NCBI GenBank assembly: GCA_938008415.1
Contig: CALLKI010000069.1
Span: 1-57,279 of the forward strand
Origin: an uncultured Luteimonas sp.
Lineage (GTDB): Bacteria > Pseudomonadota > Gammaproteobacteria > Xanthomonadales > Xanthomonadaceae
DNA: 57,279 nt
Direction: 5' to 3'
Made by a program: the position numbers and the translations under genes. Positions 51,154 through 57,279 of this stretch are shown one piece after another (the stretch's first letter is position 1; every line of letters begins with the position of its first letter). The notes under the pieces are model-generated. The model saw nothing but the letters and a program-made list of their open reading frames with translations. It searched no databases and was not told the origin of the DNA.

Positions 51154-51939
51154 TCAGACGCGCCGCGCCAGCATCAGCTGCTTGATCGCGCCGATCGCCT
51201 TGGCCGGGTTCAGGCCCTTCGGGCAGGTCCGCGCGCAGTTCATGATGGTGTGGCAGCGGTACAGCTTGAACGGATCCTCGAGCTCGTCCAGGCGCGTGCC
51301 GGTGTCCTCGTCGCGGCTGTCGGCGATCCAGCGGTAGGCCTGCAGCAGGATCGCCGGGCCGAGGTAGCGGTCGCCGTTCCACCAGTAGCTCGGACAGGAC
51401 GTCGAGCAGCAGGCGCACAGGATGCACTCGTACAGGCCGTCGAGCTTGTCGCGGTCGGCCGGGGACTGCAGGCGCTCGCGGTCCGGCGGCGGCTCGGTCT
51501 GGGTGCGGATCCAGGGCCGGATCGAGGCGTACTGGGCGTAGAAGTGGGTCAGGTCCGGCACCAGGTCCTTGATCACCGGCATGTGCGGCAACGGGTAGAC
51601 CGGGATCACCTCCTGCCGGCAGTCCTCGATCGCCCGCGTGCACGCCAGCGTGTTCGTGCCGTCGATGTTCATCGCGCACGAGCCGCAGATGCCCTCGCGG
51701 CAGGAGCGCCGGAAGGTCAGCGTCGGGTCGATCTCGTTCTTGATCTTCAGCAGGGCGTCCAGGACCATCGGACCGCAGGTGTCGAGGTCCACCTCGTAGA
51801 TGTCGGTCCTCGGGTTCTCGCCGTCGTCCGGGTTCCAGCGGTACACCTTGAACTTGCGCACGCGCCTGGCACCGGCCGGCGCCTTGAAGTACCTGCCTTC
51901 CCTGACCTTGGAGTTCTTCGGGAGGGTGAATTCGGCCAT
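51154..51939 (-). CDS. sdhB: Succinate dehydrogenase iron-sulfur subunit SdhB
   Basis: 261-aa subunit carrying three clusters. [2Fe-2S] ligands are in CREGICGSC (C80, C85, C88) and TLAC (C100); the [4Fe-4S]/[3Fe-4S] ligands are in CILCACCSTSCP, and CHTIMNCARTCPKGLNP. Transfers electrons from SdhA to quinone at SdhCD. ATG 51939 matches homologues; the open frame upstream to 52128 lies within sdhA. The gap to sdhA is 16 nt. Confidence 0.96.
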   Translation of the reverse strand: MAEFTLPKNSKVREGRYFKAPAGARRVRKFKVYRWNPDDGENPRTDIYEVDLDTCGPMVLDALLKIKNEIDPTLTFRRSCREGICGSCAMNIDGTNTLACTRAIEDCRQEVIPVYPLPHMPVIKDLVPDLTHFYAQYASIRPWIRTQTEPPPDRERLQSPADRDKLDGLYECILCACCSTSCPSYWWNGDRYLGPAILLQAYRWIADSRDEDTGTRLDELEDPFKLYRCHTIMNCARTCPKGLNPAKAIGAIKQLMLARRV

Positions 51940-51955
51940 TGCTGTTCGCTCCCGC

Positions 51956-53746
51956 TCAGTAGACGCGCGCCTGCGGCGGCACGACTTCGACTTCGTCGTC
52001 GAGCGTGTACATGTGCACCGGACGGTAGTCGATCCGGGTGTTGCCCTTCTCGTCCAGCCAGCACAACGTGTGCTTGAGCCAGTTCTCGTCGTCGCGCTTC
52101 GGGAAGTCCTCGCGCGCATGGGCGCCACGCGACTCCTTGCGGTTCTCGGCGCTGGTGATCGTGACCAGGGCCTGGCCGAGCAGGTTCATCAGCTCGTAGG
52201 TCTCGACGAGGTCGGAGTTCCACACCAGCGAACGGTCGCTGACCCGCACCTCCGCGAAGGACTCGTTGATTTCCTTCATCAGGCGCACGCCCTCGGCCAG
52301 CGTGTCCTGGGTGCGGAACACCGCCGCGTGCTTCTGCATCGTGCGCTGCATGCGGTCGCGGATCGCCGCGGTCGGCAGGCTGCCGTTGGCGTTGCGCAGG
52401 CGGTCGAGGCGGCCGAGCGCCTGGTCCAGCGCGTCCCCGGGCAGGCGCCGGTGCGGCTGGCCCGGCCTGATGGTCTCGGCGCAGCGGTTGGCCACTGCGC
52501 GGCCGAACACCACCAGGTCGAGCAGCGAGTTGGAGCCGAGGCGGTTGGCGCCATGCACGGACACGCACGCGGCCTCGCCGACGGCGTACAGGCCGGGCAC
52601 CACCACGTCGGGGTCGCCGTTCTTCAGCTGGACCACCTCGCCGTGGTAGTTGGTCGGGATGCCGCCCATGTTGTAGTGCACGGTCGGCAGCACCGGGATC
52701 GGCTGCCTGGTGACGTCCACGCCGGCGAAGATCTTCGCGCTCTCGGCGATGCCCGGCAGCTTCTTGTGGATGTCGGCCGGGTCGAGGTGGGTCAGGTCGA
52801 GGTGGATGTGGTCCTTCAGCGGACCGCAGCCGCGCCCCTCGTTGATCTCGATGGTCATCGCGCGGCTGACCACGTCACGGCTGGCGAGGTCCTTGGCGTT
52901 CGGAGCATAGCGCTCCATGAAGCGCTCGCCGTTGGCGTTGCGCAGGATGCCACCCTCGCCGCGCACGCCCTCGGTGATCAGGCAGCCGGCGCCGTAGATG
53001 CCGGTCGGGTGGAACTGCACGAACTCCATGTCCTGCAGCGCCAGGCCGGCGCGCAGGGCCATGCCGCCGCCGTCGCCGGTGCAGGTGTGCGCCGAGGTGC
53101 AGCTGAAGTAGGCACGGCCGTAGCCGCCGGTCGCCAGCACCACGCCGTGGGCGCGGAACAGGTGCAGCGTGCCCTCGCACAGGTCCAGGGCCAGCACGCC
53201 CACGCAGGCGCCGTGCTCGTCGAAGACCAGGTCGAGCGCGAAGTACTCGATGTAGAACTCGGCGTGGTGCTTGAGCGACTGCTGGTAGAGCGTGTGCAGG
53301 ATCGCGTGGCCGGTGCGGTCGGCGGCGGCGCAGGTGCGCTGCGCGGTGCCCTTGCCGAAATGCGTGGTCATGCCGCCGAACGGGCGCTGGTAGATCCGGC
53401 CGTCCTCGGTGCGGGAGAACGGCACGCCCTGGTGCTCGAGCTCGATCACCGCGGGGATCGCCTCGCGGCACATGTACTGGATGGCGTCCTGGTCGCCCAG
53501 CCAGTCCGACCCCTTGACGGTGTCGTAGAAGTGGAACCGCCAGTCGTCCTCGCCCATGTTGCCCAGCGCGGCCGAGATGCCGCCCTGCGCGGCCACGGTG
53601 TGGGAACGGGTCGGGAAGACCTTGGTGACGCAGGCCGTCTTCAGGCCCTTCTGCGCCAGGCCGAAGGTGGCGCGCAGGCCGGCGCCGCCGGCGCCGACGA
53701 CGACCACGTCGTACTTGTGCTCGATGATCTTGTATGCGGAAGTCAT
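51956..53746 (-). CDS. sdhA: Succinate dehydrogenase flavoprotein subunit SdhA
   Basis: 596-aa flavoprotein oxidising succinate to fumarate. FAD-binding GAGGAG (18-23), the flavinylated H49 in TRSHTVAAQGGISAALGN, QFHPTGIYGAGCLITEG and RGEGGILRN, the catalytic Arg region HGANRLGSNSLLDLVVFGR, and a C-terminal KDDENW-like RDDENWLKHTL are present. Gap to sdhD is 4 nt. Two possible flavinylation helpers, SdhE and an SDHAF4-like protein, are encoded in the same run of genes. Confidence 0.97.
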   Translation of the reverse strand: MTSAYKIIEHKYDVVVVGAGGAGLRATFGLAQKGLKTACVTKVFPTRSHTVAAQGGISAALGNMGEDDWRFHFYDTVKGSDWLGDQDAIQYMCREAIPAVIELEHQGVPFSRTEDGRIYQRPFGGMTTHFGKGTAQRTCAAADRTGHAILHTLYQQSLKHHAEFYIEYFALDLVFDEHGACVGVLALDLCEGTLHLFRAHGVVLATGGYGRAYFSCTSAHTCTGDGGGMALRAGLALQDMEFVQFHPTGIYGAGCLITEGVRGEGGILRNANGERFMERYAPNAKDLASRDVVSRAMTIEINEGRGCGPLKDHIHLDLTHLDPADIHKKLPGIAESAKIFAGVDVTRQPIPVLPTVHYNMGGIPTNYHGEVVQLKNGDPDVVVPGLYAVGEAACVSVHGANRLGSNSLLDLVVFGRAVANRCAETIRPGQPHRRLPGDALDQALGRLDRLRNANGSLPTAAIRDRMQRTMQKHAAVFRTQDTLAEGVRLMKEINESFAEVRVSDRSLVWNSDLVETYELMNLLGQALVTITSAENRKESRGAHAREDFPKRDDENWLKHTLCWLDEKGNTRIDYRPVHMYTLDDEVEVVPPQARVY

Positions 53747-53750
53747 TGGT

Positions 53751-54158
53751 TCAGCCCGACAGCGCGATGCGTGCGATCGCGAACAGCGATGCGAGAGCGC
53801 CGATGGCGCAGAGGAAGTTCACAAGCAGCTGGAGCGCGATCCCGGGGCCACGAGCGTGCACGTAGTCCTCGACGATCACCTGGAGACCGAGCTTGGCATG
53901 CCAGAACAGCGCGACCGCGAGCGAGGCCAGCAGGATCGCGTTGCACGGCCGGGCGATCGCCGCCCGCACCGTCTGCAGGTCGGCGCCGGCCAGCGACACC
54001 AGGGTGCCGATGAACCATGCCACCAGGAACACCAGCGCCACCGCGGTCGCGCGCTGCAGCCAGAAGTGGCTGGTGCCGGTCTTGGCCGAACCGAGCCCGC
54101 GCGCGCGCTTGAGCGGCGTGCGGAAATCCGTGACGGGGGTTTGGCTGCCGCCGCTCAT
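53751..54158 (-). CDS. sdhD: Succinate dehydrogenase membrane anchor SdhD
   Basis: 135-aa protein with three helices (about 36-56, 69-89, 104-127). The HFWLQRATAVALVFLVAWF and WHAKLGLQVIVEDYV segments hold the conserved quinone/heme-side residues of SdhD. ATG 54158 overlaps the sdhC stop (ATGA); the frame upstream is antiphase sequence in sdhC. Confidence 0.92.
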   Translation of the reverse strand: MSGGSQTPVTDFRTPLKRARGLGSAKTGTSHFWLQRATAVALVFLVAWFIGTLVSLAGADLQTVRAAIARPCNAILLASLAVALFWHAKLGLQVIVEDYVHARGPGIALQLLVNFLCAIGALASLFAIARIALSG

Positions 54159-54550
54159 GCGCCACCTCGCAGTGCCAGGAACCAGACCAAGGCGGTCAGG
54201 ACGGGCGCCAGCACCGCCACGGTCCAGCCGCTGCGATACACCTGCGGGATCTCGTAGCCCCTGCCGATGTCCCACCACAGGTGACGGATGCCGTTGAGCA
54301 GGTGGTACACCACCGCAAGCGAGAACAGGAACAGCGCGACCCGCCCGACCGGGGACGACAGGCAGGCGGCGGCCCGGGCGTACGCGTCGCCGCCCTGGGC
54401 GACCGCCAGCAGCCACCACGCCAGCACGAACGCGCCAACGGACGCGACCACGCCGGTGACGCGGTGCAGGAGCGACATCACGGACGTGATCTGGAAGCGG
54501 TAGTACTGCCCCAGCATGAAGGGCGACAGGGGTCTTCGGGAATGTGCCAT
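54155..54550 (-). CDS. sdhC: Succinate dehydrogenase cytochrome b556 subunit SdhC
   Basis: 131-aa anchor with three helices. The SdhC motifs RPLSPFMLGQYYRFQITSVM and SLLHRVTGV (H29 region, quinone site) and YHLLNGIRHLWWD (H83, expected heme b ligand) are clear. It follows the SDHAF4-like gene by 72 nt on the same strand and overlaps sdhD. Confidence 0.94.
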   Translation of the reverse strand: MAHSRRPLSPFMLGQYYRFQITSVMSLLHRVTGVVASVGAFVLAWWLLAVAQGGDAYARAAACLSSPVGRVALFLFSLAVVYHLLNGIRHLWWDIGRGYEIPQVYRSGWTVAVLAPVLTALVWFLALRGGA

Positions 54551-54622
54551 CGCTGGACTGCTCTCCTCGCTGGCGGCTGCGCCGCGTGGCTGGACCGTGG
54601 CCCGGCCGCTGCCGGGACCGGG

Positions 54623-54787
54623 TCAGAAATCGATGCAGCGACCGTCCTTTTCCCAGTCGCCGTAGCGCGTGGGGTCGGGACCGTCCCTGCCGCCGTACTC
54701 CTTCGGCGGCACGGCCTCCCGCGGCTTCTCCGGAACGGGCGCGTGGGCGCGCTCCGGCCCGGGCGCCGGGGCTTCGTCGCCTATCAT
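54623..54787 (-). CDS. SDHAF4-like (DUF1674) succinate dehydrogenase assembly factor
   Basis: 54-aa protein. A Pro/Glu-rich N-terminus is followed by the diagnostic DUF1674 C-terminus PPKEYGGRDGPDPTRYGDWE and KDGRCIDF. Mitochondrial SDHAF4/Sdh8 binds flavinylated SdhA before it joins SdhB. The gene sits directly upstream of sdhCDAB as the apparent first gene. The ATG at 54787 is 22 nt after a TAAACT box (54810-54815, minus strand); a longer frame would run through this promoter and into ygfZ. Small size makes it easy to miss. Confidence 0.85.
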   Translation of the reverse strand: MIGDEAPAPGPERAHAPVPEKPREAVPPKEYGGRDGPDPTRYGDWEKDGRCIDF

Positions 54788-54809
54788 GTCGTGATCTTTC
54801 ACGCCCCGA

Positions 54810-54815
54810 AGTTTA
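54810..54815 (-). promoter_or_regulatory. Candidate -10 element (TAAACT) of the SDHAF4-sdh operon
   Basis: In the 40-nt divergent gap with ygfZ the minus strand reads GGACTTAAACTTCGG. A transcript from here would have a leader of about 16 nt before the SDHAF4-like ATG. On the plus strand a TATCAT at 54782-54787 could serve ygfZ. Confidence 0.35.
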
Positions 54816-54827
54816 AGTCCGCCCCCC

Positions 54828-55682
54828 ATGTCCGACAAGACACGACAAAAGTCTGATGATTTTTTCGCCATTCCGGGCGTTTCGATCCTCGCGCTCTCGG
54901 GACGCGACGCGGTGGCCTTCGCGCAGGCGCAGTTCATGAACGACGTGTCCGCCCTTGCGCCCGGGCACTGGCAGTGGAACGGCTGGCTGACGCCGAAGGG
55001 ACGGGTGATCGCACTGTTCGCGCTGCTGCGCACCGGCGACGAATCGCTGCTGCTGGCCCTGCTCGACGCCGACGCCGAAGGGTTCGCCGCGCGCCTGCAA
55101 CGCTACGTGTTCCGGAGCAAGGTCGGGATCACTGCCCGCCCTGACCTGCACGCCACCGGCCGCCTCGCCCCTCCCGCCCGGGCCACGCGGGCACGCTTCG
55201 ACGACACCGGGGACGGGATCGAGCTGGACGCCGGTTCCGCCACGCATCCGCGCACCCTGCGCATCGGCGCGCCCGGCGCGGACGACGCCACAGGCGCTCT
55301 GGAGTGGCTGCGCCTGGACCTGGCCCACGGCCTGCCCCGCCTGCCGCCGGCGCAATCGGAGCAGTGGACCCCGCAGCAGCTCTCCCTGGACCGGCTGAAG
55401 GCCTACAGCGTCAGGAAGGGCTGCTACCCCGGCCAGGAGATCGTGGCCCGCACCCACTTCCTCGGCCAGGCCAAGCGCGGGCTGGCGCGGCTTTCGGGCG
55501 GTGGGCTTGCGCCCACGGCCCGGGTCGTGGCCGGGGCCGACGGGCGCGAAATCGGCGAAGTGGTCTGCGCGGCCGCCGGCGAAGGCCTGGCGGTGATGCC
55601 GCTGGACGCCGGCGCCGGGCCGTTCCTCGTGGCCGGCAGCCCGGCCACTCCCCTGCCGCTGCTCGACGGCCTGGCGCGCTGA
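54828..55682 (+). CDS. ygfZ: Folate-binding Fe-S assembly protein YgfZ
   Basis: 284-aa GcvT-like protein. The YgfZ signature KGCYPGQEIVARTHFLGQAK (about 197-216) with the reactive Cys is intact, as is AQFMNDVSAL near the N-terminus. YgfZ uses tetrahydrofolate to support repair or maturation of some Fe-S enzymes, including SDH. It is divergent from the SDHAF4-sdh operon, sharing a 40-nt control region, which suits a role in the same assembly process. Confidence 0.93.
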   Translation: MSDKTRQKSDDFFAIPGVSILALSGRDAVAFAQAQFMNDVSALAPGHWQWNGWLTPKGRVIALFALLRTGDESLLLALLDADAEGFAARLQRYVFRSKVGITARPDLHATGRLAPPARATRARFDDTGDGIELDAGSATHPRTLRIGAPGADDATGALEWLRLDLAHGLPRLPPAQSEQWTPQQLSLDRLKAYSVRKGCYPGQEIVARTHFLGQAKRGLARLSGGGLAPTARVVAGADGREIGEVVCAAAGEGLAVMPLDAGAGPFLVAGSPATPLPLLDGLAR

Positions 55683-55685
55683 GCC

Positions 55686-57279
55686 TCAGCCCCCCGCGGC
55701 GAGGGCGTCCGCCGCCGCGACGATGTCGGCCTCGGACGGGATCACCAGGAACGCCGCGCCGGCCAGCGGCGTGTAGGTATCCGCGCCGACCACGCGGCGC
55801 AGGGCCTTGGCGCCGTGGCCGGCCTCCTTCACCGCGGTGATGATGCCCTCGCCCACGCCGGCGCTGCGCCGCCCTTCGTCCACGACGATGATGCGGTCGC
55901 ACTCCCCGGCGTGCCGGGCGATCACCTCCTCGTTGAGCGGAACCAGCCAGCGCAGGTCCACCACGCGCACCTTCCAGCCGTGCTTTTGCGTGATCTCCCG
56001 GGCCGCGCGCAGGCTCATCGGCACGCCGTTGCCGAAGGTGAAGATCACGCAATCCTTCGCTTCCGGCCCGTAGACGCGTTCCTCGCCGAAGGGCATGGCC
56101 TGGTCCGGCGCCGGGTACGTGGTCAGCCAGCCGCCGTCACCCGGCTCGTACAGGTCCTTGGTCATGTACAGCGCGATCGGCTCCAGGAACGCGCACACGC
56201 GCCCGTCCACCTTCGCCATCGCCATGAGCGTGCGCAGCATGGTCGCCGCGTCGTCGCCCCGGCTGGGACAGCCGACCACCAGCCCCGGGATGTCGCGCAG
56301 CGCGGTGATCGAGTTGTCGTTGTGGAAGTGGCCGCCGAAACCGCGCTGGTAACCCAGCGAGGCGATGCGCATCACCATCGGGTTGCGGTACTGGCCGTTG
56401 CTGAAGAACTGCAGCGAGCAGGCCTCGCCGCGGATCTGGTCGCAGGCGTTGTGGAAATAGGCCAGGTACTGGATCTCCGGGATCGGCAGCATGCCCATGT
56501 TGGCGTAGCCCTGGGCCAGGCCGAGGATCATGGTCTCGTCGAGCAGCGTGTTGAACACTCGGTTGCCCCTGAAGGCCTTGTACAGCCCCCTGGTGACCGT
56601 GTAGACGCCGCCCTTCTGCGCCACGTCCTCGCCGAACACCAGCGCCTCAGGGTACTTGGCCAGCAGGTCGTGCAGGGCGTTGTTGATCTGGATGGCCAGG
56701 TGGCGCGGCGGCAGGTTCTCGGGCAGTTTCGCCTCTCCGCCGAACACCTGCAGGCGGCGTTCGGCGTAGTCCGCGCGCGTGGCCTCGGCCTTGACCGCGT
56801 CCGGCGTATACGGCGCCAGCGGCGCCATCACCTGCTCGAGCGTGGTGAGCTTGGGCCGGCGGTCGGCCTCCTCGGCCGCGGCGAAGCAGCGGCGGCGGAT
56901 CGCCTCGTAGAGCTCCAGCACCTCGTCCTTCGTGTACAGGCCCGATTCCAGCGCGATCGCGGCGCTGCGCAGCAGCGGGTCGGTGGCCTCGACCGCGCAC
57001 AGTTCCTCGATGCTCCGCCATTCGATCTCGAAGTCGGTGCCGGCGTGGCCCATGATGCGGGTGGTGCGCAGGTGCAGGAAGGTCGGCCGGCGCGTGCGGC
57101 GGCAATGCTCGACCGCGCGCAGCACGTCCGCGTAGCCGGCCGCGAGGTCCAGGCCGTCGGCATGGAAGTAGTCCAGCCCCGGCATGTTGGAGAAACGCGT
57201 GCCGATCCAGCCGTCGGGGGTCTTGACCGAGATGCCGATGCCGTTGTCCTCGCACACGAACAGCACCGGCGCCGGCAGC
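55686..57279 (-). CDS. Fused E1 alpha/beta subunit of a 2-oxoacid dehydrogenase complex (5' end missing)
   Basis: The C-terminal 530 residues are visible; the start is beyond 57279. The first 150 or so residues are the end of a thiamine-diphosphate E1 alpha subunit (LPAPVLFVCEDNGIGISVKT; HLRTTRIMGHAGTDFE), then a linker, then a complete E1 beta (from about 200: INNALHDLLAKYPEALVFGE, LDETMILGLAQGYANMGM, FSNGQYRNPMVMRIASLG, VRVVDLRWLVPLNEE). E. coli-type complexes have these on separate chains or in AceE form; fusion is seen in xanthomonads. Substrate may be branched-chain 2-oxoacids, but this is not determinable here. The stop is 4 nt from the ygfZ stop (convergent). Confidence 0.88.
   Translation of the reverse strand, partial: LPAPVLFVCEDNGIGISVKTPDGWIGTRFSNMPGLDYFHADGLDLAAGYADVLRAVEHCRRTRRPTFLHLRTTRIMGHAGTDFEIEWRSIEELCAVEATDPLLRSAAIALESGLYTKDEVLELYEAIRRRCFAAAEEADRRPKLTTLEQVMAPLAPYTPDAVKAEATRADYAERRLQVFGGEAKLPENLPPRHLAIQINNALHDLLAKYPEALVFGEDVAQKGGVYTVTRGLYKAFRGNRVFNTLLDETMILGLAQGYANMGMLPIPEIQYLAYFHNACDQIRGEACSLQFFSNGQYRNPMVMRIASLGYQRGFGGHFHNDNSITALRDIPGLVVGCPSRGDDAATMLRTLMAMAKVDGRVCAFLEPIALYMTKDLYEPGDGGWLTTYPAPDQAMPFGEERVYGPEAKDCVIFTFGNGVPMSLRAAREITQKHGWKVRVVDLRWLVPLNEEVIARHAGECDRIIVVDEGRRSAGVGEGIITAVKEAGHGAKALRRVVGADTYTPLAGAAFLVIPSEADIVAAADALAAGG

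Noticed and set aside
54623..55033. 136-codon frame covering the SDHAF4-like gene
   Set aside because: Only its last 54 codons match DUF1674. The upstream part is antisense to ygfZ and spans the divergent promoter region.
1..57279. tRNA, rRNA, CRISPR, insertion sequences, prophage or attachment sites
   Set aside because: No T-loop/anticodon patterns, regular repeat-spacer units, transposase or integrase signatures were seen on either strand, and base composition is uniform.

Overview
The window is a very GC-rich chromosomal segment of a gammaproteobacterium, most likely from the Lysobacteraceae/Xanthomonadaceae (Luteimonas-, Lysobacter- or Xanthomonas-like). The grounds are gene order and protein sequence: smc-zipA-ligA, scpA-scpB-rluB, the Entner-Doudoroff order zwf-glk-pgl-edd-eda, a MetX of the serine O-succinyltransferase type, a fused E1 alpha/beta 2-oxoacid dehydrogenase, and an Oar-like TonB-dependent receptor beside glycoside hydrolases. 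The genus is inferred, not shown. I see no tRNA, rRNA, CRISPR array, IS element or prophage. Genes are tightly packed, and many pairs overlap by 1-8 nt.

Regions. (1) 1-4509, minus strand: smc, zipA and the start of ligA (chromosome segregation, division, DNA ligation). (2) 4710-8323, minus: a MalK/UgpC-type sugar ABC ATPase followed by otsB and otsA (trehalose synthesis). (3) 8861-14636, plus: zwf, glk, pgl, edd, eda, the whole route from glucose to pyruvate plus glyceraldehyde-3-phosphate. (4) 14637-29849, minus: a carbohydrate-utilisation locus. It holds a periplasmic GH3 beta-glucosidase, a LacI-family regulator, a TonB-dependent receptor, a PF10091/GH144-type lipoprotein (family of endo-beta-1,2-glucanases), a CUT1 ABC importer (binding lipoprotein and two permeases, no ATPase) and a 1068-aa secreted multidomain glycosidase-like protein. 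A small membrane protein ends this block. (5) 29928-37622: a YciI protein, scpA-scpB-rluB, a thioesterase, a flavoprotein, an omega-amidase and a methionine-type aminotransferase. (6) 37690-44957, plus: a DUF3293 gene translationally coupled to the full cytochrome c maturation operon ccmABCDEFGHI. (7) 45039-48381, plus: metX, an FAD-linked D-lactate dehydrogenase-like enzyme and a thiol dioxygenase. (8) 48412-54787, minus: an SDHAF4-like gene, sdhC, sdhD, sdhA, sdhB, sdhE, ygfX and a lipoprotein-release pair (one permease plus lolD). (9) ygfZ on plus, then a fused E1 gene that runs off the right edge.

How it fits together: the most interesting system is the carbohydrate locus. Copies of a LacI-type operator (TGTAAYCGTTTNCA) lie in front of the regulator itself, in front of the GH3 enzyme, and about 11 kb away in front of the lone ATPase that the importer lacks. 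This suggests one regulon in which a beta-glucan (probably beta-1,2-linked) is taken through the outer membrane, cut in the periplasm and imported by a split ABC transporter, with the glucose entering the adjacent Entner-Doudoroff operon and possibly trehalose synthesis. A perfectly formed hairpin-plus-T terminator inside the locus probably sets the receptor:importer ratio. A second theme is respiratory assembly: the sdh operon carries both an SDHAF4-like and an SdhE flavinylation factor, and ygfZ and the ccm operon are close by.
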